Positions 7,615 to 8,476 of a stretch of DNA of 8,476 nucleotides are shown here, in pieces; the stretch's first letter is position 1, and each line of letters starts with the position of its first letter. Under the pieces are notes generated by a model. It saw only the letters and a program-made list of their open reading frames with translations. It was not told where the DNA came from and ran no database searches. This stretch comes from an uncultured Verrucomicrobiota bacterium. Lineage in GTDB: Bacteria > Verrucomicrobiota > Verrucomicrobiia > Limisphaerales > UBA9464. Position numbers and translations under genes: made by a program. The stretch is taken from assembly GCA_903864375.1 (NCBI GenBank), contig CAIPFS010000161.1, positions 1 to 8,476 of the forward strand, in the 5' to 3' direction.

Positions 7615-7699
7615 GACCTGCTCATCACGAAACCATGGTCGCGAGTCCTCTGGTAAGGCCCAGCAGTTCGGATTGTTTCCGATGCCCCGATTCCTCTTC

Positions 7700-7760
7700 T
7701 TAATCTGCGGATAAATCTCTGGGGTCTGAAGAGTTGAGTCCGCAGATTAACGCAGATTTA
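7700..7760. repeat. Inverted repeat with tandem 10-bp unit (CGCAGATTAA type), likely dispersed repeat
   Basis: TTAATCTGCGGA (7700-7711) and TCCGCAGATTAA (7739-7750) are perfect 12-bp inverted copies around a 27-base loop. The loop can add CTCT/AGAG pairing (7717-7720 with 7730-7733). The right arm runs into two copies in tandem of a 10-base unit, CGCAGATTAA (7741-7750) and CGCAGATTTA (7751-7760), differing at one base. From memory, similar CGCAGATTA strings are common in intergenic DNA of PVC-group and related genomes; this needs a genome search. It lies 85 bases after dsbD and could fold in the 3' end of its message, but it lacks a T-run. Confidence 0.7.
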
Positions 7761-7785
7761 AAAGACACGGCAACGGATATCGCCG

Positions 7786-7991
7786 GTCCAGTCGGATGGA
7801 CACGGTGGCAAAGCGAAGTATCTGGATCGGTCGGATTACCGTGGTGGCTCGGCGGGAGCCTCGGTCCTGCGGACGGCCATTGGGCTCCGCCCCCGGGGAA
7901 TGGCCGCCGTAGTGGCAGCGGCAGCCCGCCGCTCTGACTTGACGGCCGCCAATCGGGCCGGTTTCGGACCGCCTGCGGACGAGACGTCCGC
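7786..7991. repeat. Cluster of short GC-rich hairpins, unknown structured element
   Basis: About 200 bases without a convincing gene contain a chain of perfect short inverted repeats: GTCCA/TGGAC (7786-7801), CACGGT/ACCGTG (7801-7806 with 7838-7843), GGCTC/GAGCC (7846-7860), CGGCCATT/AATGGCCG (7874-7881 with 7899-7906), GCGGC/GCCGC (7918-7932), CGGCC/GGCCG (7943-7960) and GCGGAC/GTCCGC (7975-7991). Several loops are exactly five bases. CCTGCGGACG occurs twice as a direct repeat (7866-7875, 7972-7981). It may be a mosaic of dispersed palindromic repeats or a folded RNA; the sequence alone does not decide. High GC makes some short hairpins expected by chance. Confidence 0.5.
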
Positions 7992-8344
7992 GTTCCCGGG
8001 GTAGGCGTGGGTTGAACCGCCAAAGTCTTGGTCCTGCCAATGCGACTGGTATTCAGTAGGTTATAGTGATGAGTCACAAGGCCATGGTAGTGCGAGCCTC
8101 CCGGCGAGCCGTGGCGGTTCAGATCGCTTACGATGTCATCTACAGCCCAAAGCCGGTTCGCGTCTTCGCGCGAGTCCACGGCCATCTATTGCACGTGAAG
8201 GGGCGAATGCGCGAAGACCAGAGAGTCAAACCCAAGGCGTTGGATTCATGGTCGAATTGGGAGGTGTCCCCCACCAAAGATTGTCGACGAGCTCGAATCT
8301 GTTAGATTTCCCTTGATGATGAGGATCAGGATAATAGCTGGCAG
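7992..8344. other. Intergenic stretch without a convincing gene; one 10-bp inverted repeat
   Basis: No gene can be supported here. The one clear structure is GTCTTCGCGC (8162-8171) with its perfect inverted copy GCGCGAAGAC (8209-8218), with CACG/CGTG (8177-8180, 8194-8197) able to pair inside. A plus-strand frame opens at GTG 8066 (79 codons) and a minus-strand frame runs over 7700-8185, but both lack recognisable motifs, the latter is rich in Pro, Arg and Ser and reads straight through the repeats. Likely degenerate or repeat DNA flanking the insertion sequence. Confidence 0.5.
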
Positions 8345-8372
8345 TGGGCCTGCTTCGAAAAAACGGACAGAG
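8345..8372. repeat. Possible terminal inverted repeat of the IS3-family element
   Basis: Just beyond the transposase stop (16 bases away) lies a stretch beginning TGGGCCTGCTTCGAAAAAA and continuing CGGACAGAG. IS3-family elements start and end with TG...CA, and their 3' end normally lies within some tens of bases of the orfB stop, so the element probably ends at or near 8345. The opposite end is outside the window, so the repeat cannot be matched here and the exact boundary (8345 or 8351) is open. Confidence 0.35.
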
Positions 8373-8388
8373 AAAAAGGGGTAATTAT

Positions 8389-8476
8389 TTAGTGGTTCTT
8401 GGCTTCGAAATCAGCGGGCGACAGCCCGCCGAGAGAGGTGTGGCGGCGTTGACGGTTATAGAAGGATTCGATGTAA
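8389..8476 (-). CDS. IS3-family transposase (OrfB, integrase core) C-terminal end, truncated by window
   Basis: Read on the minus strand, the right edge gives 28 codons and a TAA stop: YIESFYNRQRRHTSLGG followed by LSPADFEAKNH. This is the characteristic C-terminus of IS3-family OrfB transposases, the segment after the last catalytic Glu of the DDE integrase core (the E of YIESFYN being that position or next to it by family knowledge). The protein inserts and moves the element by a copy-out, paste-in route and in this family is often made by frameshifting from orfA to orfB; neither orfA nor the frameshift site is in view. The visible part is intact, so the element could be complete, extending rightwards. 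It marks the right part of the window as mobile DNA. Confidence 0.9.
   Translation of the reverse strand, partial: YIESFYNRQRRHTSLGGLSPADFEAKNH

Larger units (their letters stand above)
8345..8476 (-). mobile_element. IS3-family insertion sequence, right-hand end only
   Basis: Combines the orfB 3' end with the suspected terminal repeat. The rest of the element lies beyond the window. The left boundary at 8345 is tentative, and no target-site duplication can be checked from one end. Confidence 0.55.

Noticed and set aside
7668..7682. Hairpin TCGGA/TCCGA after dsbD as a terminator
   Set aside because: Only five pairs and no T-run after it.
7700..8185. Minus-strand open frame of 161 codons
   Set aside because: Pro/Arg/Ser-rich, runs through the inverted repeats, no known motif and no good ribosome binding site.
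8066..8305. Plus-strand open frame of 79 codons starting GTG/ATG, with a weak AGG upstream
   Set aside because: Very basic composition, no recognisable domain, and it contains the 8162-8218 inverted repeat; not enough to call a gene.
7615..8388. CRISPR array or tRNA gene in the gene-free stretch
   Set aside because: Repeats are not regularly spaced direct repeats with unique spacers, and no cloverleaf with a TTCGA-type T arm and CCA-like end could be made out.

Overview
The window looks like a piece of a high-GC chromosome from a Verrucomicrobia-type (PVC group) bacterium. The pointers are a PEP-CTERM-tailed secreted protein, a DsbD/ScsB-style thiol reductase, mostly poor Shine-Dalgarno sequences, and intergenic DNA rich in short inverted repeats of the 'CCGCAGATTAACGCAGATT' kind. 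This placement is inference; there is no rRNA or other marker gene in the window.

Layout. (1) 1-634, plus strand: the 3' end of a hybrid sensor kinase, covering the end of a receiver domain and a complete Hpt domain. (2) 631-3984, minus strand: three genes read in the order hisD (histidinol dehydrogenase), zwf (glucose-6-phosphate dehydrogenase) and a 105-aa protein of unknown function. The stop codon of the last overlaps the kinase stop codon tail to tail. (3) 3985-4259: the divergent control region between hisD and the PEP-CTERM gene, with a strong ribosome binding site that fits a 19-codon leader ORF better than the main gene. (4) 4260-5237, plus: a secreted PEP-CTERM protein. (5) 5395-7614, plus: a full-length DsbD-family protein with an N-terminal periplasmic domain, eight membrane segments and a C-terminal thioredoxin domain. 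(6) 7615-8388: about 770 bases without a convincing gene. It holds a 12-bp inverted repeat with a 10-bp tandem repeat, then a run of short GC-rich hairpins, then a further inverted repeat. (7) 8389-8476, minus: the last 28 codons of an IS3-family transposase, with the likely IS end just beyond its stop.

How the genes relate. hisD and zwf are metabolic genes on the same strand (NAD-linked histidine synthesis and NADPH-producing pentose phosphate entry), but gaps of 104 and 73 bases make a single operon possible rather than certain. The PEP-CTERM protein and DsbD are both envelope-directed and on the same strand. The exported part of the PEP-CTERM protein has no cysteine, so it is not a likely DsbD substrate. 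The right part of the window (from about 7700) reads as accessory, repeat-rich DNA next to an insertion sequence. I see no clear new multi-gene system here; the hairpin cluster at 7786-7991 is the least explained element.
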